A DNA stretch of 34,245 nucleotides from the NCBI RefSeq assembly GCF_033963835.1, contig NZ_JAXBME010000029.1, positions 1 through 34,245 of the forward strand, written 5' to 3'. Below, one piece after another: positions 1 to 9,025 of the stretch. The notes below the pieces were generated by a model. The model had not been told where the DNA came from and did no database searches. It was given only the letters and a program-made list of their open reading frames with translations. The position numbers were made by a program, and so were the translations under genes. This DNA is from Cytobacillus sp. IB215665 (GTDB lineage Bacteria > Bacillota > Bacilli > Bacillales > SM2101). Positions within the stretch are counted from its first letter, which is position 1, and each line of letters opens with the position of its first letter.

Positions 1-44
1 GCCGCCAGCGTTCGTCCTGAGCCAGGATCAAACTCTCCAATAAA
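1..44 (-). rRNA. 16S ribosomal RNA, 5' end only
   Basis: Read on the minus strand, this edge gives the standard 16S start: GGAGAGTTTGATCCTGGCTC followed by the conserved GGACGAACGCTGGCGGC. The mature 5' end is placed at 44 by analogy with the B. subtilis start TTTATYGGAGAG. The rest of the gene lies outside the window to the left. Two promoters upstream (171-148 and 260-232) drive it. Confidence 0.95.
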
Positions 45-147
45 GTTTGATTGCTCATTTGTTTTAAAAAAATTAACGTTGACGCTTTTGTTTTGTTTAG
101 TTTTCAAAGAACATTTTTTGTTGCTGTCGCTCAGAGGCGACTTAATT

Positions 148-176
148 AATATAACATTTCTGTTTGTTTGTGTCAA
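148..176 (-). promoter_or_regulatory. rRNA operon promoter, proximal (P2-like)
   Basis: Minus strand: -35 TTGACA (176-171), 17-base spacer, -10 TATATT (153-148). About 100 bases upstream of the mature 16S end, which fits the downstream promoter of a tandem rrn pair. Confidence 0.75.
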
Positions 177-231
177 CAACTTTTTTTCAATGTTTTTTAA
201 CATGATGTTGTTGTTAACAGCAACAGATAAT

Positions 232-260
232 AATATATCATCTATACGATTTACAGTCAA
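232..260 (-). promoter_or_regulatory. rRNA operon promoter, distal (P1-like)
   Basis: Minus strand: -35 TTGACT (260-255), 17-base spacer, -10 TATATT (237-232). It has the same -10 and spacer as the proximal promoter 84 bases downstream, giving the tandem layout common in Bacillus rrn operons. Confidence 0.65.
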
Positions 261-329
261 CACTTTTTACGGAGAAATTTAAAATCTATGAGATTATTAA
301 TTTCTACTTACACCTAAGTGATCAACAAA

Positions 330-413
330 AAGTCCGACCTTGTATCCATTGTATATTGTATCACTGTTAGGCAAGCATTCCTAATATACAATATATAACG
401 GAAGGTCGGACTT
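330..413 (-). terminator. 84-base nested hairpin, likely terminator between pbuG and the rRNA operon
   Basis: A 12-bp perfect outer stem (AAGTCCGACCTT at 330-341 with its complement at 402-413) encloses a second 9-bp stem (349-357 with 383-391) and a 5-bp tip (367-371 with 380-384, which overlaps the second stem by two bases). On the minus strand the outer arm is followed by a T run, so it can terminate pbuG transcription before the rrn promoters. The nested structure is longer than an ordinary terminator; a small mobile repeat is the alternative. Confidence 0.6.
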
Positions 414-580
414 CTTATCAAATACCGTATTCACATAAACATTTTCTTGTTGTGTACGTGTTTATTTCTTAATACGTAGATCAACAATTATGTGAAAACA
501 GGCTTTCTCTATAATACGGTGAGGATTACATCATACATCATTTTGCTGATTAGATAATCTGCATCTATAATATGAGACTA

Positions 581-1903
581 TTAAACTAAAAATACGAAAT
601 AAAGTACAAACACGATAAATAACCCGTACATAATTGGATGTATTTCCTTCGCTCTACCCTTTATGATCATCGTAATTGGATAAAAAATAAATCCAACTGC
701 GATACCCGTTGCGATACTGTATGTTAACGGCATCGCTACAAGTGTTAAAAATGCTGGTACAGCAATTTCAAATTGATCCCAAGCAATTTTTCCTAAAGAA
801 GAAACCATTAAAATACCAACAATAATTAATGCAGGCGCAGTTACCTCAGCTGTTACAACATTTAATAGTGGAGAAAAGAATAACGCAAGTAAGAAAAATC
901 CTCCAGTAACAATAGATGCGAAACCTGTTCTTCCTCCTGCTGCTACCCCTGCTGATGATTCAATATAAGAAGTTGTCGTTGACGTTCCAAGAACTGACCC
1001 TACAACTGTTGAGGCTGAATCTGCAAATAAAGCTTTACCTGCACGAGGCAATTTGTTTTCTTTCATTAGTCCCGCTTGATTCGCAACCGCGACTAAAGTT
1101 CCAGCAGTATCAAAGAAATCTACAAAAAGGAAAGTTAAAATAACTAATAGCATTTGTTCAGTAGCTATGTTCGTTAAATTAAATATTGCTTCTCCGAATG
1201 TAGGCTCTAAGCTTGGTACTGCCCCAACAATTTTATCCGGAGTATCTATTAAGCCAAAGATCATACCAGCAATTGCAGTCAAAGCCATACCATAAAAGAT
1301 GCCACCATTAATCTTTCTTACCATGAACATAACAGTAATAACAACACCAAAAATCGCTAGTAATGTTTTACCGTTCGTTAAGTCACCTAGACCGACTAAA
1401 ACAGCATCATTATTCACAATGATTCCAGCATTCTGAAAGCCAATAAATGCGATAAACAAACCAATCCCTGCTCCAACTGCATGTTTTAACTCGGCTGGAA
1501 TTGCATTAATAATCGTTTCACGTACGCCCGTTAATGTTAATACAATGAAAATTAACCCTGATACAAAAACTCCAGACAACGCTGTTTGCCAAGGTATCTC
1601 ATAAGTAAGGATCACTGAAAAAGCAAAGAAAGCATTTAATCCCATACCTGGTGCTAATGCAATCGGATATCTTGCAAGAAGCCCCATTAGTAATGATCCT
1701 ATCGCAGCTGCTATAGCAGTAGCAGTAAATACAGCACCTGCATCCATGCGTAATTCGTCTGGATAATCAGGAATAGCTCCCAATGACAACGTGAAAGGAT
1801 TAACAGCTAAAATGTACGCCATAGATAAAAATGTAGTTAACCCAGCAATAAATTCAGTTCTATAGTTCGTACCTAATTCCTGAAACTGAAAATATTTTTT
1901 CAT
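581..1903 (-). CDS. pbuG: Hypoxanthine/guanine permease, NCS2 (AzgA/PbuG) family
   Basis: A 440-residue multi-pass membrane protein that would import hypoxanthine and guanine for purine salvage. The family is recognised from the N-terminal run FQELGTNYRTEFIAGLTTFL, the NAFFAFSV segment, the GFQNAGI segment and the FVDFFDTAGTLV segment. B. subtilis PbuG has, as I recall, the same length. The open frame extends further upstream to 2047, but that extension crosses the riboswitch terminator and has no ribosome site. The ATG at 1903 is preceded by GGGAGAGG at a good distance, so it is chosen. A guanine-type riboswitch and its terminator lie directly upstream, so expression should fall when guanine is plentiful. 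guaA is the upstream neighbour but is separated by a terminator. Confidence 0.93.
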   Translation of the reverse strand: MKKYFQFQELGTNYRTEFIAGLTTFLSMAYILAVNPFTLSLGAIPDYPDELRMDAGAVFTATAIAAAIGSLLMGLLARYPIALAPGMGLNAFFAFSVILTYEIPWQTALSGVFVSGLIFIVLTLTGVRETIINAIPAELKHAVGAGIGLFIAFIGFQNAGIIVNNDAVLVGLGDLTNGKTLLAIFGVVITVMFMVRKINGGIFYGMALTAIAGMIFGLIDTPDKIVGAVPSLEPTFGEAIFNLTNIATEQMLLVILTFLFVDFFDTAGTLVAVANQAGLMKENKLPRAGKALFADSASTVVGSVLGTSTTTSYIESSAGVAAGGRTGFASIVTGGFFLLALFFSPLLNVVTAEVTAPALIIVGILMVSSLGKIAWDQFEIAVPAFLTLVAMPLTYSIATGIAVGFIFYPITMIIKGRAKEIHPIMYGLFIVFVLYFVFLV

Positions 1904-1946
1904 TATATATACCTCTCCCTTATGAATGATATCGCCATATATTTGT

Positions 1947-1979
1947 AATAAAATACGCCCCCTAACTACTAGGGGGCGT
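1947..1979 (-). terminator. Intrinsic terminator of the pbuG riboswitch (expression platform)
   Basis: On the minus strand a 9-bp G+C-rich stem (ACGCCCCCT paired with AGGGGGCGT, 1979-1971 with 1963-1955) is followed by ATTTTATT. It lies between the purine aptamer (2189-2115) and the pbuG start at 1903, where a transcription-off platform is expected. Confidence 0.85.
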
Positions 1980-2114
1980 TGACATATAGGAATAAAGAGA
2001 GAAAAGGAAATATAGACAAATAGCAAACTCCAACAACATATAAGCATAAATCAAAATATAAGTTCAATTATTGGATTGTTTGAAGTTACTATGTCCATAC
2101 AATTTCATCAATTT

Positions 2115-2189
2115 ATACCTCGTAGTCAAGCCATTTACGGTAGCTAGGTAGAAACTTTTAGCCCATATCACTAAAAATATACGACGTAT
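2115..2189 (-). promoter_or_regulatory. Purine riboswitch aptamer (guanine type) controlling pbuG
   Basis: The minus strand reads the conserved purine aptamer core: GATATGGGC in the P2 loop, AGTTTCTACC in J2/3, ACCGTAAATGG in the P3 loop and TTGACTACGA closing P1. P1 pairs TCGTA with TACGA and continues with ATAC/GTAT. The base equivalent to position 74 of the B. subtilis xpt aptamer is C, which in this family selects guanine or hypoxanthine over adenine. A terminator (1947-1979) follows. Confidence 0.95.
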
Positions 2190-2213
2190 TTTTACAAAAT
2201 TCGGTCCTCGTTT

Positions 2214-2242
2214 ATTCTAACAACCACAATTGAGCATGTCAA
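2214..2242 (-). promoter_or_regulatory. SigA-type promoter for the pbuG riboswitch transcript
   Basis: Minus strand: -35 TTGACA (2242-2237), 17-base spacer, -10 TAGAAT (2219-2214). The expected start point is about 15-20 bases before the aptamer. The -35 overlaps the T run of the guaA terminator (2240-2280), so the two units are packed tightly. Confidence 0.8.
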
Positions 2243-2280
2243 TAAAAAACACGAACATTATATAAATAATGTTCGTGTTT
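2240..2280 (-). terminator. Terminator after guaA
   Basis: A perfect 15-bp stem (2247-2261 with 2266-2280) with a 4-base loop, followed on the minus strand by a T run ending at about 2240. It lies 60 bases after the guaA stop and separates guaA from pbuG. Confidence 0.9.
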
Positions 2281-2341
2281 GTTCGTGATTAATACTAATT
2301 CTCTTTAAGTACCTTACTAAACAAGTATTCAGTGTAAATAT

Positions 2342-3880
2342 TTACTCCCACTCAATTGTTGCAGGTGGCTTACTAGTAATATCATATACCACCCTGTTTA
2401 CATGATTCACTTCATTCACGATTCTTGTTGATATCACTTCAAGAACCTCCCAAGGTATGCGCGCCCAGTCAGAAGTCATACCGTCAATCGATGTTACAGC
2501 CCGTATGCCGATCGTATAATCATACGTTCGTGCATCTCCCATTACTCCAACACTCCTGATATTAGGTAGTACAGTGAAATATTGCCAAATATCTCTATCC
2601 AAGCCTGCTTTTTTAATTTCATCACGTAAAATAGCGTCGGATTCTCTCACTATTTCTAATTTATCTTCCGAAATTTCTCCAAGAACTCGAATACCTAACC
2701 CTGGCCCAGGGAACGGTTGACGCCAAACAACTTCATCTTTTAAACCTAACTCTGTTCCAAGTGCTCGTACCTCATCCTTAAAAAGTGTATTTAACGGTTC
2801 AATAAGTTCAAACTGCATATCTTCAGGTAGTCCACCTACATTATGATGAGATTTAATCGTTTGAGCCGTTGCTGTACCACTTTCAATAATGTCAGTATAT
2901 AAAGTCCCTTGCGCTAAATAGTCAATACCTTCCAGCTTTGCAGCTTCATCGTCAAAGACGTAAATAAATTCGTTTCCTATAATTTTTCTTTTCTGTTCTG
3001 GGTCCGATACCCCTTGTAGCTTCTCCATAAAACGTTGTTTCGCATCTACTTTAATGACGTTCATATGGAACCCTTCACTAAATGTTTTCATCACGCCTTC
3101 TGCTTCATCTTTGCGTAACAGACCATGGTCGACAAAAATACATGTTAATTGGTCACCGATTGCTTTATGGATTAACACTGCTACTACAGAGGAATCCACT
3201 CCACCGCTTAATGCACATAATACTTTTTTATCTCCAACCGTCTTACGAATTTTCTCAATTTCCATTTCAATGAAGTTCTCCATTGACCATAGCTCTTTAC
3301 AATGACAAACTTCAAAAACAAAATTTTTCAAAACATCATTACCATATTCAGAATGCCTTACTTCTGGATGAAACTGTACTGCATATAAATGACGAGACTC
3401 ATTGCTCATCCCCGCAATAGGACACGATGGACTAGTTACATCAATTGAAAACCCTTCAGGTGTTTGAGTAACTAAGTCGCCATGACTCATCCAAGCTACT
3501 TGCTCATTCGGCAAATTTTGAAATAGGGTTGAATCATTTTGAATAGAAATAGTTGCCTTACCATATTCACTATGGGTTGCTCCTTCAACTTTTCCACCGA
3601 AATGTTTTGTCATTAACTGCATTCCATAACATATCCCTAATACTGGAATGCCTAATTCAAAGATTTCCTCATCACAATGATAAGCATTTTCATCATACAC
3701 ACTGTTTGGCCCACCAGAGAAGATTATCCCTTTTGGGTTCATCTTTCTTATTTCTTCAGCTGTAATTGTATGCGGGTGTAATTCACTGTAAACACCCAAT
3801 TCACGAATTCGTCGCGTAATCAATTGGTTATATTGACTGCCAAAATCAAGTACTACAACTATTTCTTCATAATGTTGCAA
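2342..3880 (-). CDS. guaA: GMP synthase (glutamine-hydrolysing)
   Basis: Converts XMP to GMP using ATP and glutamine in the cytoplasm, the last step of guanine nucleotide synthesis. The N-terminal class I amidotransferase domain has the nucleophile in GICYGMQL (about C84) and the FHPE motif (H171, E173). The ATP pyrophosphatase domain begins with the P-loop SGGVDS (about 225-230). The C terminus ends in KPPATIEWE, typical of GuaA. A TTG start at 3880 is chosen because GAGGTGA lies just upstream and the product (512 residues) matches the family; the open frame continues nine codons further to 3907 without a ribosome site. A guanine-type riboswitch with its own terminator lies about 370-520 bases upstream, giving an unusually long leader. 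Confidence 0.95.
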   Translation of the reverse strand: MQHYEEIVVVLDFGSQYNQLITRRIRELGVYSELHPHTITAEEIRKMNPKGIIFSGGPNSVYDENAYHCDEEIFELGIPVLGICYGMQLMTKHFGGKVEGATHSEYGKATISIQNDSTLFQNLPNEQVAWMSHGDLVTQTPEGFSIDVTSPSCPIAGMSNESRHLYAVQFHPEVRHSEYGNDVLKNFVFEVCHCKELWSMENFIEMEIEKIRKTVGDKKVLCALSGGVDSSVVAVLIHKAIGDQLTCIFVDHGLLRKDEAEGVMKTFSEGFHMNVIKVDAKQRFMEKLQGVSDPEQKRKIIGNEFIYVFDDEAAKLEGIDYLAQGTLYTDIIESGTATAQTIKSHHNVGGLPEDMQFELIEPLNTLFKDEVRALGTELGLKDEVVWRQPFPGPGLGIRVLGEISEDKLEIVRESDAILRDEIKKAGLDRDIWQYFTVLPNIRSVGVMGDARTYDYTIGIRAVTSIDGMTSDWARIPWEVLEVISTRIVNEVNHVNRVVYDITSKPPATIEWE

Positions 3881-4251
3881 GCTTATCACCTCAATAGAAT
3901 TTTTCAATCAAGTATGTTGTCTTTATCGTTTTTCAAAATCAAGGTAAAATATACCTTATGATATTGACAAATATACAGATCGTAACACAGTAGCTATGAT
4001 AAATCTTCCAAAATTCAGCCTTCACCATAAAAATAATTATAATATGCGATCAATGAGCACAATGATTATTTAAGATGGTGATATCTTTACTTCATAAAAA
4101 AGGCTATCTTCGCATTCATTGTTGATTTTCGTAATAAGAGCTAAAAATGATTATTTTCTTCTCAATAGACTATAACAATCTTTTAATACACATCAGTAAC
4201 TCAAATATAAGTGAAAAAGTGAAAAAGCGACAAAGTGTACGAAAAGAGCCT
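3881..4251. other. Long guaA leader with no recognised gene
   Basis: About 370 bases lie between the riboswitch terminator and the guaA start. I see no convincing ORF, tRNA or second aptamer here. A short inverted repeat (AAGGTA/TACCTT near 3941-3957) is the only clear structure. Confidence 0.5.
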
Positions 4252-4302
4252 AAAAAAAACTAGAATCCCCCCTTTATTATATAAAGGCAGAAATTCTAGT
4301 TT
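4252..4302 (-). terminator. Riboswitch terminator for guaA (usable in both directions)
   Basis: A 10-bp stem (4257-4266 with 4293-4302) encloses a second 7-bp stem (4271-4277 with 4281-4287). An eight-A run on the left gives the U tract on the minus strand; a T run on the right gives one on the plus strand. The region 4284-4298 can instead pair with 4316-4331 (AAGGCAG/CTGCCTT and AATTCTA/TAGAATT). That competing helix uses the 3' strand of aptamer stem P1, so it is the antiterminator. Confidence 0.85.
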
Positions 4303-4327
4303 TTTTTTGTACAAATAGAATTAACTG

Positions 4328-4398
4328 CCTTCATAGTCAGGTTATTATCGGTAACCCGGTAGAGACTCTCGAACCTTATTATCAAGGATATATGAAGG
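4328..4398 (-). promoter_or_regulatory. Purine riboswitch aptamer (guanine type, unusual loops) controlling guaA
   Basis: Minus strand: P1 is a perfect 8-bp helix CCTTCATA/TATGAAGG (4398-4391 with 4335-4328). J2/3 reads AGTCTCTACC, the P3 loop contains ACCG, and J3/1 reads GACTATG with C at the specificity position, so guanine is the predicted ligand. The P2 loop (ATAATAAGG) and P3 loop (ACCGATAAT) are longer and more A+T-rich than the usual family loops but keep the GG and CC that make the loop-loop pairs. The terminator and antiterminator at 4252-4331 support a working switch. Confidence 0.8.
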
Positions 4399-4514
4399 AA
4401 AAACACGCTGTATTTAATTGGCTGGATTTTTTCACTGCCAAACAACAAATTTGCAGGCAATAAAAATTCTCCATCTTATAATTTACACTATTCTATCAAC
4501 CTACTACTACTTGG

Positions 4515-6665
4515 TCAAGATGCTGTCTTTTTAATTAAATTTTCCCATAATTCTACCGACTTTTCCCATTCATCTTGTGCATTATCTTTGCGATATAATG
4601 CTCTTTCATAGCTTTTCGTTAGCTCTGTCATTTGTTGTTGACCAAAATAAGAGTCGATATACGCAGCATAGGCTCTTAATGTTTGTCCCTCTTTACGCCC
4701 AAGCCCATATACCGCCAACTGCTTAAGCAGTGCTGCATATGCCTTAAAGTAAACAACTTCATCCCTACGGTTTTTATATAACAAAATCATCACACTCGGG
4801 TACCATTTTAATCTAGTTTTTCTTAATATGAAGAACATGAGGGTAGCAACGATAAGGACAATAGCTATAGGCTTCCATGGTATTGATATATTAGAGCTAC
4901 TTTCCACTTCATATTTATTTACTTCCTCTTCTTCTACTTCCTCTTCTTGTAATAGCTCTGGCTGTTGACTCTGAACTTCAGGTACATTAACCTCAGCAGC
5001 ATCTCTATTAATATCTCGTCTAAAATCATATGGGTTAGTAAAACCTTTTGTAGGCTCAAATGTTACCCATCCAATCTCTTCGAAATACACCTCAACCCAA
5101 GAATGGGCATTGTTATTCGTCACTTCATAAACGTCATGTTTAATCTTTTCTCCATTCGTAAATCCCTTTACCCATCGTGCAGGAATATCCACTGATCGTA
5201 AGAGTACAACCATCGAAGTAGAAAAATTATCACAATACCCCTTCATCGTCTCAAACAAAAATTGATCAACATAATCTTCTTCTTCTCCAGGAATCGCTAC
5301 ATCCTCTGTTTCGTATTGAAAATTCACACTATCAAAGTACGATTCAACAGCCTTTACTTTATCATATTGGGTTTCCTTACCTTCAGTAATTTCTTTTGCT
5401 AAATCACTTACTCTTGTTGGCAAAGTGTCTGGTAGTTGTAGGTACTTGTGTATAAAACGATTTGATGCATCATATGGTTTCGCATTTTGTAAGGCTTCAA
5501 CAGAATACTCAGGTAAATTATAGATTGTCGTATAATTCGTTAAACTGGCAATCTCTAAGTCTCGCTCAACATATAATCTTTCAGTCGTTTGGTTGAACTC
5601 AAGAGGTATGCCCTCGATTGATGTCAGTCCTAGCGGATATACGATATATGGTTGTTCTTTCATCATATTTATTTGTGCTTCTGCAGGAGTTTGTTCAACA
5701 CTCTCGAAAGACCACCAATCACCATATACTTCAATTAATCGATCAAACGACCGTCGTCCAGAGCTTTCAGATGAAACCCAGCCCTTCCCAGTATAGACAT
5801 CCTCAGTTTCTATTCTCCAGTAATGCTTCTCACTTGCTTCTACCGTAAAAACAACCTCATCATCAGGAATAAAAGGTCCGCCTAACTGTGAACTATCTGA
5901 TGAAAACCCAACTTTTTTCACACCACTACCGGTTCCATCATTACCTTGTACATACGATTTCAAATAAGGTACAGGGTCAGGCCATTGAGGTTCAGCTTTC
6001 GGAACGAGAAAACCGACAAAAGCAGATACGACAACAACAGCAAATGTAGGTATCAACCATTTAAAGAAAAAATCTCTTCTGTTGTTATTTAACAACTCAG
6101 TATCGATCGTCCGCTCATAATATAAAAAGCTTATCATAATTAAACCAATAACCAATATACGCACAATGGCATGTTCTGCTTCATATGGTGTAAACGTATC
6201 AATCACAGTTGTATATATAATTGTTAAAACAAAAAAGGTAAATATACGTTTTTGGTGCACAATCCAATAATGCATCAAGTAGCACATCATCCACAGCAAA
6301 ATGAAAAATAGCAGACTTCGAAAATAACCTGTCATTTCTGTCCAATTACCGTCCAAAGCCATGGATATATTATATGATATCTCTTCATATATGAGATTTA
6401 TCAACTCAATTTGAAAGAAGCTCCCGTCTTGGTAGGTCGTATGGAGCATATAAAACATGATGAATCCAGTAATAAGTAGTGATAGCCAAAAACGAATACG
6501 AAAATATAGTAATAGGAGACATATGACTAAAAAGACAAGGAATAATGATATACTTCCAGTATCGGTAATGAGAGTCAATGGTCTGAGCCACTCCCATAAC
6601 AGAAAAAGGCTAAAGAGGTATAAAACGATGTTCCTCACGTTAAATAGTTCATCTTGACGTATCAT
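4515..6665 (-). CDS. Transglutaminase-like membrane protein (TgpA/YebA type)
   Basis: A 716-residue protein with about six N-terminal membrane helices (residues 10-220), a long extracellular part, one more helix (about 598-615) and a C-terminal DUF4129-like cytoplasmic tail. The transglutaminase/protease-like core has Cys478 in KGYCDNFS, His521 in NAHSWVEVY and, at the usual Asp position, Glu537 in WVTFEPT. Its substrate is not known to me. An acidic linker (EEEVEEEEV, about 574-582) precedes the last helix. Its ATG overlaps the stop of the DUF58 gene by four bases, so the two are translationally coupled, and MoxR ATPase is first in the operon. The same trio (yeaC, yeaD, yebA) precedes guaA in B. 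subtilis. This arrangement recurs in many bacteria and is thought to act on the cell envelope. Confidence 0.88.
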   Translation of the reverse strand: MIRQDELFNVRNIVLYLFSLFLLWEWLRPLTLITDTGSISLFLVFLVICLLLLYFRIRFWLSLLITGFIMFYMLHTTYQDGSFFQIELINLIYEEISYNISMALDGNWTEMTGYFRSLLFFILLWMMCYLMHYWIVHQKRIFTFFVLTIIYTTVIDTFTPYEAEHAIVRILVIGLIMISFLYYERTIDTELLNNNRRDFFFKWLIPTFAVVVVSAFVGFLVPKAEPQWPDPVPYLKSYVQGNDGTGSGVKKVGFSSDSSQLGGPFIPDDEVVFTVEASEKHYWRIETEDVYTGKGWVSSESSGRRSFDRLIEVYGDWWSFESVEQTPAEAQINMMKEQPYIVYPLGLTSIEGIPLEFNQTTERLYVERDLEIASLTNYTTIYNLPEYSVEALQNAKPYDASNRFIHKYLQLPDTLPTRVSDLAKEITEGKETQYDKVKAVESYFDSVNFQYETEDVAIPGEEEDYVDQFLFETMKGYCDNFSTSMVVLLRSVDIPARWVKGFTNGEKIKHDVYEVTNNNAHSWVEVYFEEIGWVTFEPTKGFTNPYDFRRDINRDAAEVNVPEVQSQQPELLQEEEVEEEEVNKYEVESSSNISIPWKPIAIVLIVATLMFFILRKTRLKWYPSVMILLYKNRRDEVVYFKAYAALLKQLAVYGLGRKEGQTLRAYAAYIDSYFGQQQMTELTKSYERALYRKDNAQDEWEKSVELWENLIKKTAS

Positions 6666-7879
6666 GGTCTACCCACCTCATTAAACACATCTGTGAAACG
6701 TTCACCATATATAATCTTTGGTAGGATACGATTCTTTTCAATGCTTTCAATTAATTGAAGCTCCTCTGTTGATGGTTTAGCATCATTATCTTTAACAAGA
6801 ATAAAAATGATGCTCGCGTTATTTAAAGCCATTCGTTTCATAAATTGCATCATTTCTTCGTTAAGGTGTGTAGAAATAAGCATAATCGACACTGATCGAT
6901 GGTATTTTGCTATTTCACCTTCTAACTGTGCAGTAAAGGCCACTTCCTCTTCGGCCTTGACTCTTGCTAAATGATGCTGAATTTGTTGCTTTTGAATTCC
7001 CCCACTCCCTAGGGGAATCTCTACGTTATCTTTTCCTATGGAGATAAACCCGACTTGCGATCCTCTTTGTAATATTGCATTAGTCACCGAAGCTGCAAAT
7101 GTAACCGAATGTTCAAATGCTACAGAACGTGACCGATCGAAAAAAACGACAATATCGTTACTTTGCTGTTGCTCAAATTCCTTTGTCATAATCGTATTTT
7201 TTCTTGCTGTAGATTTCCAGTCAATCCATGAAAAGCGATCACCATTTCTATATTCTCTTACACCTGTTGTAACAGCTGTTTCACGATGAACCTTCAAACG
7301 TGAAGACGTCATACCTTGTTCAAATTGGTTTTCGCCTTGAGAATAGACCATATCAATACACTTCGGATAAACTAATATTGAGTGTTCAGCCATATAGTTT
7401 CGCTCTTTTTCAATTAACCCAAGAAAATCACCTGTTTTAACTCTTATGTTAGACAGCTTAAATTCTCCTCTTGGAATAGACTCAATAATATATTCATACG
7501 AATAACTTCTCTTAAACCATGAAAAAACAATAACCTTTGATTTTTTTGATTGTATAGCATTGAGTAATGATTCTGGTAAGGTCTCTTCTATTAAAATATA
7601 TAATAGCGGAAGTGGATATTTACGTCTTATCGTAATAGTTCCAGTTAGTTTTTCTCCTGCGATAAACTGACTTTGATTAATATTACGTTCCACCTCAAAG
7701 AATCTGATAGGGTATATTGCTAAGATGAGAGAATAACATACAAACGGTAAAAAACTAAAAAATAAAAACCAACTAACGAAACCACCCTGAAACATCGCAT
7801 ATACAAATATACCTGCTAATAATAGAAGTATCAAAAAGAACTTTCCGAAAAACAGTACAAAATTATTTACCTTTTTCAT
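6662..7879 (-). CDS. DUF58 protein (YeaD type)
   Basis: A 405-residue protein with two N-terminal membrane helices (about 8-30 and 34-56) and a DUF58 domain, whose signature reads REYRNGDRFSWIDWKSTARK (about 208-227). The segment that follows (VVFFDRSRS, about 244-252) resembles the first strand and metal site of a von Willebrand factor A fold. DUF58 proteins usually work beside MoxR ATPases, and here the MoxR gene ends two bases upstream while the transglutaminase gene overlaps downstream. The biochemical role is unknown; an adaptor between the ATPase and a membrane partner is the usual inference. Confidence 0.88.
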   Translation of the reverse strand: MKKVNNFVLFFGKFFLILLLLAGIFVYAMFQGGFVSWFLFFSFLPFVCYSLILAIYPIRFFEVERNINQSQFIAGEKLTGTITIRRKYPLPLLYILIEETLPESLLNAIQSKKSKVIVFSWFKRSYSYEYIIESIPRGEFKLSNIRVKTGDFLGLIEKERNYMAEHSILVYPKCIDMVYSQGENQFEQGMTSSRLKVHRETAVTTGVREYRNGDRFSWIDWKSTARKNTIMTKEFEQQQSNDIVVFFDRSRSVAFEHSVTFAASVTNAILQRGSQVGFISIGKDNVEIPLGSGGIQKQQIQHHLARVKAEEEVAFTAQLEGEIAKYHRSVSIMLISTHLNEEMMQFMKRMALNNASIIFILVKDNDAKPSTEELQLIESIEKNRILPKIIYGERFTDVFNEVGRP

Positions 7880-7881
7880 AA

Positions 7882-8847
7882 TTACCTCAGCGATCTTTGA
7901 CGTTGAATAGGTATACTTGTTCTTTTAATTACTTGTTCAATGATATCCTCTGTACTTAAACCTTCGAACTTTGCTTCAGATTTTAAAATAATGCGGTGAG
8001 AAAGAACAAACTGCGCTAAATATTGTACATCATCAGGTATGACGTAATCTCTATCATGGATAAGAGCAAATGCCTGACAAGCTTTCATAAGCGCAAGCGA
8101 ACCCCTTGGACTAACTCCTAAGTACGTAGATGTATGATTACGTGTCCCTAAAACAAGGTTAACAATATACTGTTTCAATTGATCATCCACATAAACTTCC
8201 TTAGCTTCATCTTGTAGTCGGCTAAGCTCTCCTAAATCTATCACAGACGTTAACTCATCTATCGGCTTACTTTTCTCCGCTCTTGTCAACACTTCGATCT
8301 CTTCTTGCACAGTTGGATATCCCATTTTCATTTTTAGTAAAAAACGATCCAGTTGCGCTTCAGGTAGTGGATAAGTTCCTTCATATTCAATTGGGTTTTG
8401 TGTCGCCATAACGAAAAATGGCTTTGATAATGACCATGAAACCCCATCAATGGTTACACTACCTTCCTCCATTGCTTCTAATAAGGCTGATTGTGTTTTT
8501 GGTGATGTTCGATTAATCTCATCTGCCAAAACAATATCTCCCATAATAGGACCTGGTCGAAATTCAAATTTCAGTTCCTTTGGATTATAAATAGAAACCC
8601 CTGTTACATCAGACGGTAATAAGTCTGGGGTAAATTGAATACGTTTAAAATCTGCATTAACTGATTTTGCAAGAGAACGTACCATCATCGTTTTACCAAC
8701 ACCAGGTACATCCTCTAGCAACACATGCCCCTCAGCTAACAGAGCAGTTAAGCTTAAGATGGTAATGTCCCGTTTTCCTATCATTACTTTTTCAATATTT
8801 TCAATAACTTTATTCAGTACTGGATGAAACGTAGCAGCAACTTCCAT
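7882..8847 (-). CDS. MoxR-family AAA+ ATPase (YeaC type)
   Basis: A 321-residue ATPase of full family length. Walker A is DVPGVGKT (46-53), Walker B is DIVLADEINR (104-113), sensor 1 is MATQNP (147-152), and the LPEAQLDRF motif typical of MoxR follows at about 161-169. MoxR ATPases act as chaperone-like factors for the maturation of partner complexes. It is the first gene of the MoxR-DUF58-transglutaminase operon. The ATG at 8847 has a GGGGG ribosome site. A SigA-like promoter lies at 8950-8922. Confidence 0.92.
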   Translation of the reverse strand: MEVAATFHPVLNKVIENIEKVMIGKRDITILSLTALLAEGHVLLEDVPGVGKTMMVRSLAKSVNADFKRIQFTPDLLPSDVTGVSIYNPKELKFEFRPGPIMGDIVLADEINRTSPKTQSALLEAMEEGSVTIDGVSWSLSKPFFVMATQNPIEYEGTYPLPEAQLDRFLLKMKMGYPTVQEEIEVLTRAEKSKPIDELTSVIDLGELSRLQDEAKEVYVDDQLKQYIVNLVLGTRNHTSTYLGVSPRGSLALMKACQAFALIHDRDYVIPDDVQYLAQFVLSHRIILKSEAKFEGLSTEDIIEQVIKRTSIPIQRQRSLR

Positions 8848-8921
8848 ATTTATCCCCCTGTAAAATAAAATGTTTGTTATCTATGATTCGACAATTGATG
8901 ATGAAATCCTACTATTTACAT

Positions 8922-8950
8922 ATTCTATAAAAATAGCTATCTAAGTTCAA
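8922..8950 (-). promoter_or_regulatory. Promoter for the MoxR operon
   Basis: Minus strand: -35 TTGAAC (8950-8945), 17-base spacer, -10 TAGAAT (8927-8922), about 75 bases before the ATG at 8847. Confidence 0.65.
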
Positions 8951-9025
8951 GACAATGACAATAATTCCATTATAAAGGAAGTTGTTATTTACTAGCTAGA
9001 AATATCCATTTGGTAAAAAGTTTCC

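Noticed and set aside
1904-2047. 48-residue N-terminal extension of PbuG
   Set aside because: It is translated across the riboswitch terminator, has no ribosome site and is not part of the family; the ATG at 1903 has a strong site.
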